A stretch of DNA of 64,000 bases. Source: Pontibacter roseus DSM 17521. GTDB lineage: Bacteria > Bacteroidota > Bacteroidia > Cytophagales > Hymenobacteraceae. The stretch lies in the NCBI RefSeq assembly GCF_000373265.1, contig NZ_KB890766.1:156594-220593 (forward strand), given 5' to 3'. Position numbers and translations under genes: made by a program. Below, piece after piece: positions 34,358 through 43,118 of the stretch (position 1 is its first letter; each line of letters starts with the position of its first letter). Under the pieces are notes generated by a model. The model saw nothing but the letters and a program-made list of their open reading frames with translations. It was not told the DNA's origin and searched no databases.

Positions 34358-36283
34358 CTAAATGGTCGTGTTGTAGACGGCCTCGTTTCCGGCATTGTCC
34401 TTCACCTTCAGCACGACCTTGCCTGACAAAGGTATGCTTTTATCTAATTTCTCGGAGTAAATGGTCGCGTTTTTATGCTCGTACTTCATGAGGAGCCACT
34501 TGCCGTTCACCTCGCATCGGAAGGAGTTTATACCTGATAAATCATCTGAAATCTTGAATTTTACCTGGTCCTTATTCTTGCTGAGGAGCTTCACCACCGG
34601 CGGTTTCAAATCTTCCATCACCTTGAACTTGCCCATGCCGCGGGCGGTGAAGGTGATGCTGTTGCCATCCCAGGCGCCTCCCGCTAGTCCTCTGCCTCTG
34701 CCGGTGCCCAGGTAGTAAACGGCGGCCTTGGTCTTGTCGGTGATTTTGGTGTCTGGGGTGATGGTCACTTTCATGGCCTTGTGCAGGGGCGTGAAGTAAT
34801 CGCCTATGGTATATATGTCGCCATCTTTCCGCGCCTGCAGGTATAGCGTGTCATACAGGGTCTCTTTGTCGAACAGGATGGTCATGTCGCGGCTGGTGAA
34901 GTTGTACTCCTGGCCAGGCGGCACAACAGCCTGAAAGTTGAACGGAGTGGTGGTGCCACAGAAGCTGATGGACTGCGGCAGGCCGCCCCGAAGGTCGTAG
35001 AGGCTGACGGAGGTGGAATTCTTGGTATAGCTCGGCACCAGGCTGAAGCGCTGGTTGCCCACCTCCAGTTCCACGTTGCGTGGGGTAGCCGACGTGTCAG
35101 TGGCACTCACTTTGAGTATGTTCCCCATTACCTCATAGCTCAGGTTCGGCTTCTTCACGGTTTTGTCAAGAGTCTGCGTGAACACCGGTTTCTGCCCCTT
35201 CACCAAAAAGATGAGGTTGGAGATGTTGTTGTGGGAGTCCTTCGCTTCCAGGCGTATCTGGTAGGTGGAATCGGCGTGCACATTCAGGCGGCCCCTGTTG
35301 TGAGCTGCTGTGTAAAGCGGCAGGTCGTTGCCATAGTCCACGTAGGCCTTCTGGAAATTGCGGTTCATGCGCCGGAACGCGTTGTAGTTGATGTGCTGCG
35401 ACACCTGCTTCGACTTTTCGAAAGGCACCCGGTCGATGTGGTGGTTGTATACCTGCCTGTTGTTCACATACACCGTCACCTCCTGCGTACCGTTGCGGTT
35501 GTCAGCACCGTCGTAGCGGTCAGAGGTCTGCAACTCAAAGCCAATGAGGCCGTGTGCGTACACCGTGTCCGGTAAGGTATAGATATGGGCTCCGTTCGTT
35601 TTCACAGGCTTGAAATCCTGCCAGGCGAACTCCTGGTTTACGCGCGCATGGATATTGAAAGGCCGTATGGCCAGACCAAAGATGTCCGGAGGCGTGGTGT
35701 CAATGATTTCCTTGAAGCCCCAACGGAGCGGGTTGTACAGACGGTCTTCGGCATCGCGAATCTCAAAGTGCAGGTGCGGTCCGCCTGAACCGCCGGTGTT
35801 ACCAGACAAGGCGATGATTTGCCCTTTCTTCACCGGGAACAGATTCTTCTCCGGAAACAGCTCCAGCTCAAAGGTCTCCTTCTCGTATTGCTTCTGCAGG
35901 ACGTAATCTGCCAAGGGGTCGTAGAACGACAGCAGGTGCGAGTAGGTGGTGGTGAGCCCATTGGGGTGGGTGATGTAGATGATGTTGCCATAGCCGTAGG
36001 TGGAGGCCTTCACCCGCGATATATACCCATCGGCAGCAGCGTATACCGACAGTCCCACTCGCTGGTCGGTTTTGATGTCGAGCCCGCCATGGAAGTGCGT
36101 GGCCCGGATTTCGCCCATGGACCCGGATAGGTAGTTGCGTTGCCCTGGCTTGATGGGGAACATGAAATAACCAGATTCGGGAGCAGGCTGTGCAGCCAGC
36201 CCGAGTGTGGTGAAAACGTAAGCTATTAGGAGCGCGAGGCGCTTATTTAATTTCAAAGTCAAGTAATTTTTTATCTTCAACAT
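34358..36283 (-). CDS. M23-family peptidoglycan peptidase
   Basis: 641 residues from ATG 36283, which overlaps the end of the upstream FAH gene by about 40 bp; the open frame continues farther upstream but without a signal peptide. A signal peptide (about 15-32) precedes the M23 domain, where HxxxD (H65/D69 in HFHGGLDI) and the later HLHFEIRD supply the zinc ligands. The long C-terminal part (about 210-640) is beta-rich, apparently several Ig-like domains. It probably cuts cell-wall cross-links in the periplasm. The overlap suggests translational coupling with the FAH gene. Confidence 0.9.
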   Translation of the reverse strand: MLKIKNYLTLKLNKRLALLIAYVFTTLGLAAQPAPESGYFMFPIKPGQRNYLSGSMGEIRATHFHGGLDIKTDQRVGLSVYAAADGYISRVKASTYGYGNIIYITHPNGLTTTYSHLLSFYDPLADYVLQKQYEKETFELELFPEKNLFPVKKGQIIALSGNTGGSGGPHLHFEIRDAEDRLYNPLRWGFKEIIDTTPPDIFGLAIRPFNIHARVNQEFAWQDFKPVKTNGAHIYTLPDTVYAHGLIGFELQTSDRYDGADNRNGTQEVTVYVNNRQVYNHHIDRVPFEKSKQVSQHINYNAFRRMNRNFQKAYVDYGNDLPLYTAAHNRGRLNVHADSTYQIRLEAKDSHNNISNLIFLVKGQKPVFTQTLDKTVKKPNLSYEVMGNILKVSATDTSATPRNVELEVGNQRFSLVPSYTKNSTSVSLYDLRGGLPQSISFCGTTTPFNFQAVVPPGQEYNFTSRDMTILFDKETLYDTLYLQARKDGDIYTIGDYFTPLHKAMKVTITPDTKITDKTKAAVYYLGTGRGRGLAGGAWDGNSITFTARGMGKFKVMEDLKPPVVKLLSKNKDQVKFKISDDLSGINSFRCEVNGKWLLMKYEHKNATIYSEKLDKSIPLSGKVVLKVKDNAGNEAVYNTTI

Positions 36284-36854
36284 AGCCTTCCAATCTGTCA
36301 CCGATTTGCACGGGACCCACACCCGCAGGCGTACCTGTAAAGATGATGTCACCTTTCTTGAGTGTGATGAAGCGCGAGATATACGCTATGATGTCCTCAA
36401 AGTTATGGAGCATCATCTTGGAGTTGCCCTGCTGCTTGGTCTCGCCATTCACGTCCAGCCGGAAGTTGATGTCCTGCAGGTCCGGGAACTGCTCCAGCGG
36501 CAGAAACTCCGACACAGGGGCAGAGCCATTGAAACCCTTAGCCAGCGTCCAGGGCAGTCCTTTCGCCTTGGCCTTGGCCTGCAGGTCGCGGGCCGTAAAG
36601 TCTATACCTAGACCAAGACCATCGTAGTACTTGTGGGCGAACTTTCTGTCAATGTTCTTCCCCTCGCGACCTATGCGAAGCGTCAGTTCCACCTCGTGGT
36701 GGATGTCCTGGCTGTAGTCGGGGTAATAGAAGGGCTCGTTGTGGCGGAGGATGGCCGTGTCGGGTTTGAAAAATATCACCGGTTCGTCCGGCACTTCGTT
36801 CTCCAGCTCAGCAATGTGCTCGGCATAATTGCGGCCAATGGCTAAAATCTTCAT
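36243..36854 (-). CDS. Fumarylacetoacetate hydrolase-family enzyme
   Basis: 203 residues from ATG 36854. The extra 36 in-frame residues upstream overlap the promoter box and are not conserved. The FAH signatures are GRNYAEH, the metal ligands in HHEVELTLRIG and GIDFTARDLQ, KGFNGSAPVS, and the last segment FTGTPAGVGPVQIGD. Family members are acylpyruvases or 2-oxo-acid decarboxylases/hydrolases; the substrate here is unknown. Its 3' end overlaps the M23 peptidase gene. Confidence 0.93.
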   Translation of the reverse strand: MKILAIGRNYAEHIAELENEVPDEPVIFFKPDTAILRHNEPFYYPDYSQDIHHEVELTLRIGREGKNIDRKFAHKYYDGLGLGIDFTARDLQAKAKAKGLPWTLAKGFNGSAPVSEFLPLEQFPDLQDINFRLDVNGETKQQGNSKMMLHNFEDIIAYISRFITLKKGDIIFTGTPAGVGPVQIGDRLEGYVEDKKLLDFEIK

Positions 36855-36881
36855 AAAGGGTGCGTAGGGTGTTCTGTTCTT

Positions 36882-36889
36882 CAAAATTA
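36882..36889 (-). promoter_or_regulatory. Candidate -7 box of the FAH gene
   Basis: TAATTTTG on the minus strand (exact TAnnTTTG), 27 bp before the ATG at 36854. The -33 position has only TTCTG. Confidence 0.5.
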
Positions 36890-37179
36890 GGCTTTCTATC
36901 GTTCCGGTGCAGAATAAATCTGCAAAAAGAACGGGGGTAGACCCGTCTTTTTCCGTGTTCAACCAAAGTTTTTCAGTCCAATCCTTTTTTATACTTTAAC
37001 AAGGGAAGGTGCGCTTTATTGTGCGGAGAGGCAGCAGAACATTTTATATAAAGGGGTCCGTATACCTAAGCGAGCAAATTACGATGTGCTGTAATAGGAT
37101 ATGCGGAAACAGAAGTTTTGTTATTCGATTAAAGTATAGTAATTTTAAAATATAAAAATGCTCGGGAAAGAAGTGTTTT

Positions 37180-37187
37180 TAATTTTG
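37180..37187 (+). promoter_or_regulatory. Candidate -7 box of the M48 gene
   Basis: TAATTTTG (exact TAnnTTTG) 47 bp before the ATG at 37235. No TTG at the expected -33 distance. Confidence 0.45.
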
Positions 37188-37234
37188 GTTCAAAATTTGA
37201 AAACAAGAATTTAGAACCTTTAAAATCTAATGTT

Positions 37235-38029
37235 ATGTACAAGAAAATAATAGCCTTTTCAATAGCTGTCGTGATGATGGTGGCCTGTACGACGGTGCCT
37301 ATCACCGGAAGAAGACAGCTGAGCCTGGTATCTGATGCGCAGATGCAGCAGATGAGCTATGACGCCTACGACCAATTCCTGAAGGAGAATAAATTGTCGC
37401 GCGATGCCCAGGCCACTGCCATGGTGAAGCGTGCCGGGCAGCGCATTCAGCGTGCCGTGGAGCAGTATATGGCGGCCAACAACATGAGCGCCCAGTTGCA
37501 GGGCTTCCAGTGGGAGTTCAACCTGATTGAAGATGAGCAAGTGAACGCCTGGGCGATGGCCGGAGGTAAGACGGTGGTGTATTCAGGTATACTGCCCGTA
37601 GCCCAGAACGAAACCGGACTGGCCGTGGTCATGGGACATGAGATTGCCCACGCCATTGCCAAGCATGGCAACGAGCGCATGAGCCAGCAGCTGGCGCAGC
37701 AGTTCGGCGGACAGACACTCTCCGCTCTGGCAGGTACGCAGCCCGGTGTGGCACAGAACCTGATTATGACGGTGTATGGCGCCGGCTCTACCTTGGGTCT
37801 GCTCAAGTATGGCCGCAATCAGGAGAGCGAAGCAGACCAACTGGGACTGATTTTCATGGCGATGGCTGGATACAACCCGCAGGAGGCTATACCTTTCTGG
37901 GAGCGTATGGAGGCTAAGTCAGGCGGACAGGCACCACCTGAATTCCTGAGCACGCACCCAAGTGCTGGTACGCGCCGAGCCAACCTGCAGAAGTACATGC
38001 CGGAGGCCTTGAAGTACTACAAGAAATAA
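37235..38029 (+). CDS. M48-family metallopeptidase lipoprotein
   Basis: 264 residues. A lipoprotein signal with Cys18 (MVAC) then a peptidase domain with HEIAH (H135, E136, H139) and the third ligand E198 in ESEAD. This is the soluble, lipid-anchored type (YcaL/LoiP/BepA-like), not a membrane-embedded HtpX. Such enzymes degrade misassembled outer-membrane proteins. A small Cys-rich lipoprotein gene follows 22 bp downstream in the same transcription unit. Confidence 0.94.
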   Translation: MYKKIIAFSIAVVMMVACTTVPITGRRQLSLVSDAQMQQMSYDAYDQFLKENKLSRDAQATAMVKRAGQRIQRAVEQYMAANNMSAQLQGFQWEFNLIEDEQVNAWAMAGGKTVVYSGILPVAQNETGLAVVMGHEIAHAIAKHGNERMSQQLAQQFGGQTLSALAGTQPGVAQNLIMTVYGAGSTLGLLKYGRNQESEADQLGLIFMAMAGYNPQEAIPFWERMEAKSGGQAPPEFLSTHPSAGTRRANLQKYMPEALKYYKK

Positions 38030-38051
38030 CCTTACTGACCAATACACCCAC

Positions 38052-38660
38052 ATGACCAGAAAACCCTTTGCTGGCGGCCGGCACCTGGTGCTGACCTGTC
38101 TCCGCCCTTTGCTGGCGCTTACCCTTATTCTACTGATTGCGGCCAGCTGTACGCGGCGCGAGGCCTTCCCGGAGGAGAGTGAAGAGGGGCCATTGGATGA
38201 GGAGGCTACCGGCCCAGTTTACGATGGGCAGCTACTGGCGCAAGTGGTTTTCGATAGTGTGGACTACATCGTGCCAAAGCAGGAACTGATGCAGCCCTTC
38301 ATCAAGGAGTTCGGCAACGGCACTGTGGTGGATCGGGTGTTGATTCACAAGGTGCAGGACAATAAGGAGATAGCTCCATCCTTCTATCTGGTAGGCATGG
38401 GTATACGCAACGGTTCCTTCCGGTCCATGGCTCTGGAACTGGATGTGACCTCTGACAATAGCCTATACCTGAGCAGCAAGGGCACCAAGCACCTGTGTGA
38501 AGCCAGCGCCGGCTGTGATTTCTGTTACTTCACGTTTCAAGATAACAAAATCACCGGGTGTCAATGCTCCACCCGCGCTGCTGGCTACAACTGCACCCAC
38601 AAAACCCAGCAAGGCAACAACCTGCTGAAAGGGGTGAGGCTGAAAAGCACAAGGGAATAG
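38052..38660 (+). CDS. Cys-rich hypothetical lipoprotein
   Basis: 202 residues. Long hydrophobic leader ending in the lipobox IAASC (Cys33), then an acidic linker and a folded part. The C-terminal 60 residues hold seven Cys (as in HLCEASAGCDFCYF and TGCQCSTRAAGYNCTHK), suggesting disulfides or a metal site. No family recognised. Lies 22 bp after the M48 peptidase gene, then a terminator, so the two are probably co-expressed and may act together in the envelope. Confidence 0.8.
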   Translation: MTRKPFAGGRHLVLTCLRPLLALTLILLIAASCTRREAFPEESEEGPLDEEATGPVYDGQLLAQVVFDSVDYIVPKQELMQPFIKEFGNGTVVDRVLIHKVQDNKEIAPSFYLVGMGIRNGSFRSMALELDVTSDNSLYLSSKGTKHLCEASAGCDFCYFTFQDNKITGCQCSTRAAGYNCTHKTQQGNNLLKGVRLKSTRE

Positions 38661-38684
38661 TAATCCGCACTTTCAGGTATAGCC

Positions 38685-38720
38685 AAAGCCCCTGCTTTTT
38701 ATAAAGAGCAGGGGCTTTTC
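38685..38720 (+). terminator. Rho-independent terminator
   Basis: AAAGCCCCTGCT / AGCAGGGGCTTTT around a 10-nt loop, after the Cys-rich lipoprotein gene. Confidence 0.9.
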
Positions 38721-38861
38721 TTTTGTTAGGTAATAGAATTGTGGCCTACATCTACCGGACATTGTTGTCATCCCTCAAAAGACGGAACCAGCAGCGTATA
38801 GGTATAGCTTTCCACGCTTAAACTTAGGAAATAGTTCGGTAGAACGATTCGCTCCTATTCT

Positions 38862-39041
38862 TGTCATTCCGACGAAAGGAGGAATCTGTTATGCTACTAC
38901 CGCCGGTTCAAGCGCAGCGGGAACTGGCGGTGAAAGGTACGAACCGGTTGCAGAAGGGGGCTCACAGAAAGCCGCATATACGCTGATGCTGGGTTTGCGG
39001 CAAGAAAGGTATAAGATTCCCCCTTTCGGCGGAATGGCAGG
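38862..39041 (+). repeat. Dispersed inverted-repeat element, copy 2
   Basis: About 180 bp. The left end TTGTCATTCCGACGAAAGG begins at 38862; the right end (AAGATTCCCCCTTTCGGCGG, from 39013) is its imperfect complement. Aligns end to end with the reverse complement of 7357-7535. It is in the intergenic space between a plus-strand terminator and the minus-strand exonuclease terminator. No coding capacity. Confidence 0.8.
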
Positions 39042-39047
39042 AGAGAA

Positions 39048-39085
39048 ACAAACCGGGCTGCCAAATTATTGGCAGCCCGGTTTGT
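39048..39085 (-). terminator. Terminator of the exonuclease gene
   Basis: ACAAACCGGGCTGCCA and its complement around AATTAT, 36 bp beyond the minus-strand stop. Confidence 0.85.
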
Positions 39086-39121
39086 TGTAAGGTATATGTC
39101 TAGGTTAGTGCTGTATAGCTA

Positions 39122-39934
39122 TTAAGACACGCTGCTTTGTAAGTTTCGCAGGCGGATGCGGGTCAGTATCTTCTTAGTGTACAGCGGGAACTCACCTTTC
39201 ATCATCCAGTCGTAGTAGCTTGGCTCTTTGGTGAGCACATCCTCTACCGGCACGTTCTTGAATTTGCCGAAGTTGAATACCTCCTGCCCCGCATTGTTGT
39301 ACACGATGCGGCCTGACAAATCAGCCGATTTCTCGAAGGTGAACTTGTGCAGCTGCGCCATGTCGTTCTGGATGGGGGCAGCCTCTATACCTTCGGCCAC
39401 TTCCACCACCGTGTTCTCATAGCGCTCCAGCTGCGCCATCAGGATGTGGTACGTCGCAATCGTATCTGCCTCGGCGCTGTGGGCGTTCTCCAGCGATTTG
39501 TCGCAGTAGAACTTGTAGGCGGCAGACAGCGTGCGTTTCTCCATCATGTGGAAAATGCGGCATGCATCCACCACGTTGCGGTTGTCGAGGTCAAAGTCTA
39601 TACCTACCCTTAGAAACTCCTCTGCCAGCAGCGGGATGTCGAAGCGCACCAGATTATAGCCGCCCAAGTCGCAGCCTTTCAGGAACTGGTCCAGGTCGCG
39701 GGCCACTTGGTTAAAGGTAGGGCAGTCCTTCACGTCTTCGTCGTAAATCTTGTGTATCAGGCTTGACTCCAAAGGTATGGGCACTGTCGGGTTGATGCGT
39801 CGCGTCTTCAGAATCTCTTCTCCGTTAGGCTTCACTTTCAGCACACTGATTTCCACGATGCGGTCTTTGCAGATGTCGGTGCCGGTGGTCTCCAGGTCAA
39901 AGAAAACGATGGGGCGCTTGAGGTTCAGTTTCAT
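39122..39934 (-). CDS. DnaQ-like 3'-5' exonuclease
   Basis: 270 residues. The exonuclease domain (about 8-175) has the DEDDh set: FFDLETTG (D13, E15), a central NLVRFDIPLL Asp, and AHSAEADT with the His and last Asp. The C-terminal part (about 190-270) resembles the small domain found in other Bacteroidota exonucleases (FNFGKFKNVPVEDVL), likely for nucleic-acid or protein contact. Second gene of a two-gene unit, 10 bp after mpl. Role: DNA or RNA end trimming; specificity unknown. Confidence 0.92.
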   Translation of the reverse strand: MKLNLKRPIVFFDLETTGTDICKDRIVEISVLKVKPNGEEILKTRRINPTVPIPLESSLIHKIYDEDVKDCPTFNQVARDLDQFLKGCDLGGYNLVRFDIPLLAEEFLRVGIDFDLDNRNVVDACRIFHMMEKRTLSAAYKFYCDKSLENAHSAEADTIATYHILMAQLERYENTVVEVAEGIEAAPIQNDMAQLHKFTFEKSADLSGRIVYNNAGQEVFNFGKFKNVPVEDVLTKEPSYYDWMMKGEFPLYTKKILTRIRLRNLQSSVS

Positions 39935-39944
39935 GGGTGTGGGC

Positions 39945-41327
39945 TTATTTCAGAACCGCCTTCGTCAGCGCCTCCAGGTCTATTTTGTCGTAGGTGCCTG
40001 AGCTCATCAGCAACAGGTTGGTGTTGTGCCAGTCCATACCTGTCAGGTATTGCTGCAGCTGCTTGGCGTCGGTGAACACCTGGAGCTTCGGGTTCTGGAA
40101 TGCAGCCTTGAGCTCTTCCTCGGTGAGCATCTCCATGCGCTTGTGCTCCAGCGTGCGTGGGCTGAAGAACACGACCGGTACATCGGCTGTGTTCAGGGCG
40201 CCGGCATACTGAGGCAGGAAGTTTTTGTTGAGGCTACTGAAGGTATGGAGCTCGATGCAGGCTACCAGTTTGCGTTGTGGGAACTGCGCTTTCACCGCCT
40301 GTGTGGTGGCTTTCACCTTGGAGGGTGCGTGGGCAAAGTCTCTGTAAATGACAGAAATCTGGTTTTCTCCAAGTTTCTCCAGTCGCTTGGCGGCCCCTTT
40401 AAAGGTTTTGAGTGCTTCATAGAAATCATGCGCCTTCACGCCCAGCTTCTTGCACACCTCGCGGGCGGCGCTGATGTTGCGCAGGTTGTGCTCCCCAAAC
40501 AGCTGTATCTCCACATCGCCTTCCTTTTTGGAATGCAGGATGGTCTTGCCATTTTTGATGCTGTGCGGATGCACGGTATAGCCGATGTAGGCGATGTCAG
40601 CTGGGTTACGAGGCACGGCCACCAATTGCACCTGCTCGTCGTCCTGGTTGTAGATGAGCGTGCCTGCCTTCGGGGTCATCTCGGCGAAAATGCGGAACTG
40701 CTCACGGTATACCTCTGGCGTTGGGAACACGTTGATGTGGTCCCAGCTGATGCCGGTGATAACGCCGATGTGGTGGTGGTACAGGTGAAACTTAGGTATG
40801 CGCTTGATAGGGTCGGAGAGGTATTCATCGCCCTCAATGATGATGATGGGTGCGTCCTCGGTCAGCTTCACCATGCGGTCGAAGCCCTCCAGCTGCGCGC
40901 CCACGGCGTAGTCAAACAGGCGGTCGCAGTACTGCAGCACGTGCATGATGATGGAGGTGGTGGACGTTTTGCCGTGGCTGCCCCCAATCACGATGCGCTG
41001 CTTGTGCTTGCTCTGCTCGTAGATGAATTCCGGGAAAGAGAACACAGGTATACTCAGTTCCTGGGCGCGATGCAGCTCCGGGTTGTCAGGGCGGGCGTGC
41101 ATACCCAGAATTACGGCGTCTGGCTTGGTGTCTAGCTTCTCGGGGAACCAGCCTTCCTGCTCCGGCAATATGCCAGCAGTCGCCAATCTGCCCTTGGCCG
41201 GCTCAAATATCTCGTCGTCTGATCCTGTGATGGTGATGCCCTGGTCGTGCAGCGTCAGTGCCAGGTTATGCATGATGCTGCCGCCGATGGCTATCAGGTG
41301 TATGCGTTTAAATTCCGTTCTCTCCAT
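39945..41327 (-). CDS. mpl: UDP-MurNAc:L-Ala-D-Glu-mDAP ligase (murein recycling)
   Basis: 460 residues of the Mur ligase superfamily. The P-loop GGSHGKTST is at 115-123, GDEYLSDP and HNLRNISAA follow, and the C-terminal domain closes with SSGTYDKIDLE. The N-terminal AIGGSIMHNLA marks the Mpl rather than the MurC branch. It re-attaches recovered murein tripeptide to UDP-MurNAc during peptidoglycan recycling. Probably co-transcribed with the exonuclease gene; divergent from dnaB. Confidence 0.93.
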   Translation of the reverse strand: MERTEFKRIHLIAIGGSIMHNLALTLHDQGITITGSDDEIFEPAKGRLATAGILPEQEGWFPEKLDTKPDAVILGMHARPDNPELHRAQELSIPVFSFPEFIYEQSKHKQRIVIGGSHGKTSTTSIIMHVLQYCDRLFDYAVGAQLEGFDRMVKLTEDAPIIIIEGDEYLSDPIKRIPKFHLYHHHIGVITGISWDHINVFPTPEVYREQFRIFAEMTPKAGTLIYNQDDEQVQLVAVPRNPADIAYIGYTVHPHSIKNGKTILHSKKEGDVEIQLFGEHNLRNISAAREVCKKLGVKAHDFYEALKTFKGAAKRLEKLGENQISVIYRDFAHAPSKVKATTQAVKAQFPQRKLVACIELHTFSSLNKNFLPQYAGALNTADVPVVFFSPRTLEHKRMEMLTEEELKAAFQNPKLQVFTDAKQLQQYLTGMDWHNTNLLLMSSGTYDKIDLEALTKAVLK

Positions 41328-41448
41328 AATCCGTGCTATCCATTTAGCGAACCGACAAAATTAGAATTCCTTCCCTAAATAAAAATAGCTATACGCTAAT
41401 ATGTGGATATCTTCCGTATTTTGTGGATTACTTGGGCGGCTTACTTTT

Positions 41449-41456
41449 TAAATTTG
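41449..41456 (+). promoter_or_regulatory. -7 box of dnaB, close to the start codon
   Basis: TAAATTTG (exact TAnnTTTG) at 41449-41456. The expected transcript would begin near 41461-41463, right at the first ATG of the open frame, which favours the ATG at 41476 instead. The -33 candidates (TTTG at 41420, TTG at 41432) have poor spacing. Confidence 0.6.
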
Positions 41457-41475
41457 TGCTATGGAGGAGATGAAA

Positions 41476-43035
41476 ATGAACGTGCGGCCAACTGGCAATC
41501 GTACCAGTTGGAACAAAAAGGCCCCTGCTGTAGCAGAACTGGGTAAAAAACCGCCGCAGGCACTTGATTTGGAGGAGGCCGTGCTAGGCGCTCTGATGCT
41601 GGAGAAGGACGCGCTTACCACGGTAATTGATATTCTGAGACCCAGTAGTTTTTACAAAGAAGCGCATCAGCGTATTTTCAAAGCTATTATCGGGCTGTTT
41701 GATAAGTCGGAACCAATCGATATTCTGACGGTAACGCACGAGCTGCGCGAAAACGGCGAACTGGAGCTGGCAGGCGGCGCTTATTACGTGACGCAGCTCA
41801 CCACACGCGTCAACTCAGCGGCTAACATCGAATACCATGCCCGTATCATTACGGAGAACTCCATTAAGCGGGACCTGATTTCTATTTCCTCTGAAGTGCT
41901 CTCGAGTGCCTTTGAAGATACGACAGACGTTTTTGAGCTGCTCGACAGAACCGAGGCAAAGCTGTACGAAGTATCGGAATCTAACATCCGGAAGAACTTT
42001 GATGACATGCGCTCTTTGATGCACGCCGCAATCAAGGAACTGGAGGAGAAGCGCAAGCAGACCGATGGACTCACCGGCGTGCCGAGCGGCATGACCGCGC
42101 TGGACCGAGTGACCTCCGGCTGGCAGAAATCAGACCTCATCATCCTGGCGGCCCGTCCTGCGATGGGCAAGACGGCTTTCGTGCTCTCCTGTCTGCGCAA
42201 CGCAGCCGTGGACTTTAAGAAAGGTGTGGCTATTTTCTCACTGGAGATGTCCTCGCTGCAGCTGGTGAATCGTCTGATTTCATCGGAGGCGGAATTGGAC
42301 TCAGAGAAAATCAAGAAAGGCAGCCTGGAAGATTACGAGTGGGCGCAGCTCAACCACAAAATCGCGAAACTGACCGAAGCGCCGATTTTCATAGACGATA
42401 CACCAGGCCTTTCCATACGTGAGCTGCGTACCAAGTGCCGTCGCCTCAAGGCGCAGTACGACATCCAGATGGTCATCATTGACTACCTGCAGCTGATGAG
42501 CGGTAACGCCGAAGGCAAGGGTGGAGGCAACCGTGAACAGGAAATCGCCTCTATCTCACGAGCCATGAAAATGCTGGCCAAGGAGCTGAACGTGCCGGTT
42601 ATCGCACTTTCGCAGTTGAGCCGTGCCGTGGAGACGCGGGGTGGTGATAAGCGTCCGCAACTCTCTGACTTACGTGAATCGGGTTCCATTGAGCAGGACG
42701 CCGACATGGTGCTTTTCCTGTACCGTCCGGAGTACTACGGCATCACCGAAGACGAGATGGGCAACCCGACCGCCGGGGTAGGAGAGGTGATTATTGCCAA
42801 GCACCGTAACGGCTCTCTCGAAAATGTTCAATTGAAATTTATTGGTAAGTACACAAAGTTTACTAACTTGGACTCCGATTTCGGGGGAGACAGCATGGGC
42901 GGCTTCAATGCCTTGCCCAACAGCACCTTCGATACAGAGACTCCAGGCGCTATTCGGCTGGGTAGCCGTATGAACGACGGAAAGGGCGGCGGCGGATTCC
43001 CGGCTTCTAACTTTGATGAAGAACCGCCATTCTAA
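41476..43035 (+). CDS. dnaB: Replicative DNA helicase DnaB
   Basis: 519 residues from ATG 41476. The frame is open from 41461 (two earlier ATGs), but GGAGGAG at 41463-41469 sits 6 bp upstream of 41476 as an ideal ribosome site, and the promoter box ends only 4 bp before 41461. N-terminal domain about 25-170; RecA-like helicase domain with Walker A ARPAMGKT at 226-233, IIDYLQLM Walker B-type strand, and the C-terminal ALSQLSRAVE and ESGSIEQDADMV motifs. Unwinds DNA ahead of the replication fork. The Gly-rich tail after 465 is probably disordered. Confidence 0.96.
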   Translation: MNVRPTGNRTSWNKKAPAVAELGKKPPQALDLEEAVLGALMLEKDALTTVIDILRPSSFYKEAHQRIFKAIIGLFDKSEPIDILTVTHELRENGELELAGGAYYVTQLTTRVNSAANIEYHARIITENSIKRDLISISSEVLSSAFEDTTDVFELLDRTEAKLYEVSESNIRKNFDDMRSLMHAAIKELEEKRKQTDGLTGVPSGMTALDRVTSGWQKSDLIILAARPAMGKTAFVLSCLRNAAVDFKKGVAIFSLEMSSLQLVNRLISSEAELDSEKIKKGSLEDYEWAQLNHKIAKLTEAPIFIDDTPGLSIRELRTKCRRLKAQYDIQMVIIDYLQLMSGNAEGKGGGNREQEIASISRAMKMLAKELNVPVIALSQLSRAVETRGGDKRPQLSDLRESGSIEQDADMVLFLYRPEYYGITEDEMGNPTAGVGEVIIAKHRNGSLENVQLKFIGKYTKFTNLDSDFGGDSMGGFNALPNSTFDTETPGAIRLGSRMNDGKGGGGFPASNFDEEPPF

Positions 43036-43083
43036 AATAGAATAAATACTATATTTATAAAGGTCCTAAGCCAAAGGATGATT

Positions 43084-43116
43084 AGCCGCTGTGCTTCGAC
43101 GCCAGCGGCTTTTCTA
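43084..43116. terminator. Terminator between dnaB and nitroreductase
   Basis: AGCCGCTG / CAGCGGCT around an 11-nt loop, then TTTTCT on the plus strand. The genes are convergent. Confidence 0.75.
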
Positions 43117-43118
43117 TG

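Larger units (their letters stand above)
36855..37234. other. Divergent intergenic region FAH gene / M48 peptidase
   Basis: 380 bp, very AT-rich right of 37080. On the minus strand an exact TAATTTTG box lies at 36882-36889 for the FAH gene. On the plus strand TAATTTTG at 37180-37187 is 47 bp before the M48 gene; neither has a strong -33 element. No gene or structured RNA was found. Confidence 0.55.

Noticed and set aside
40026..41135. 369-codon open frame on the plus strand
   Set aside because: Antisense to mpl, which has all Mur ligase motifs.
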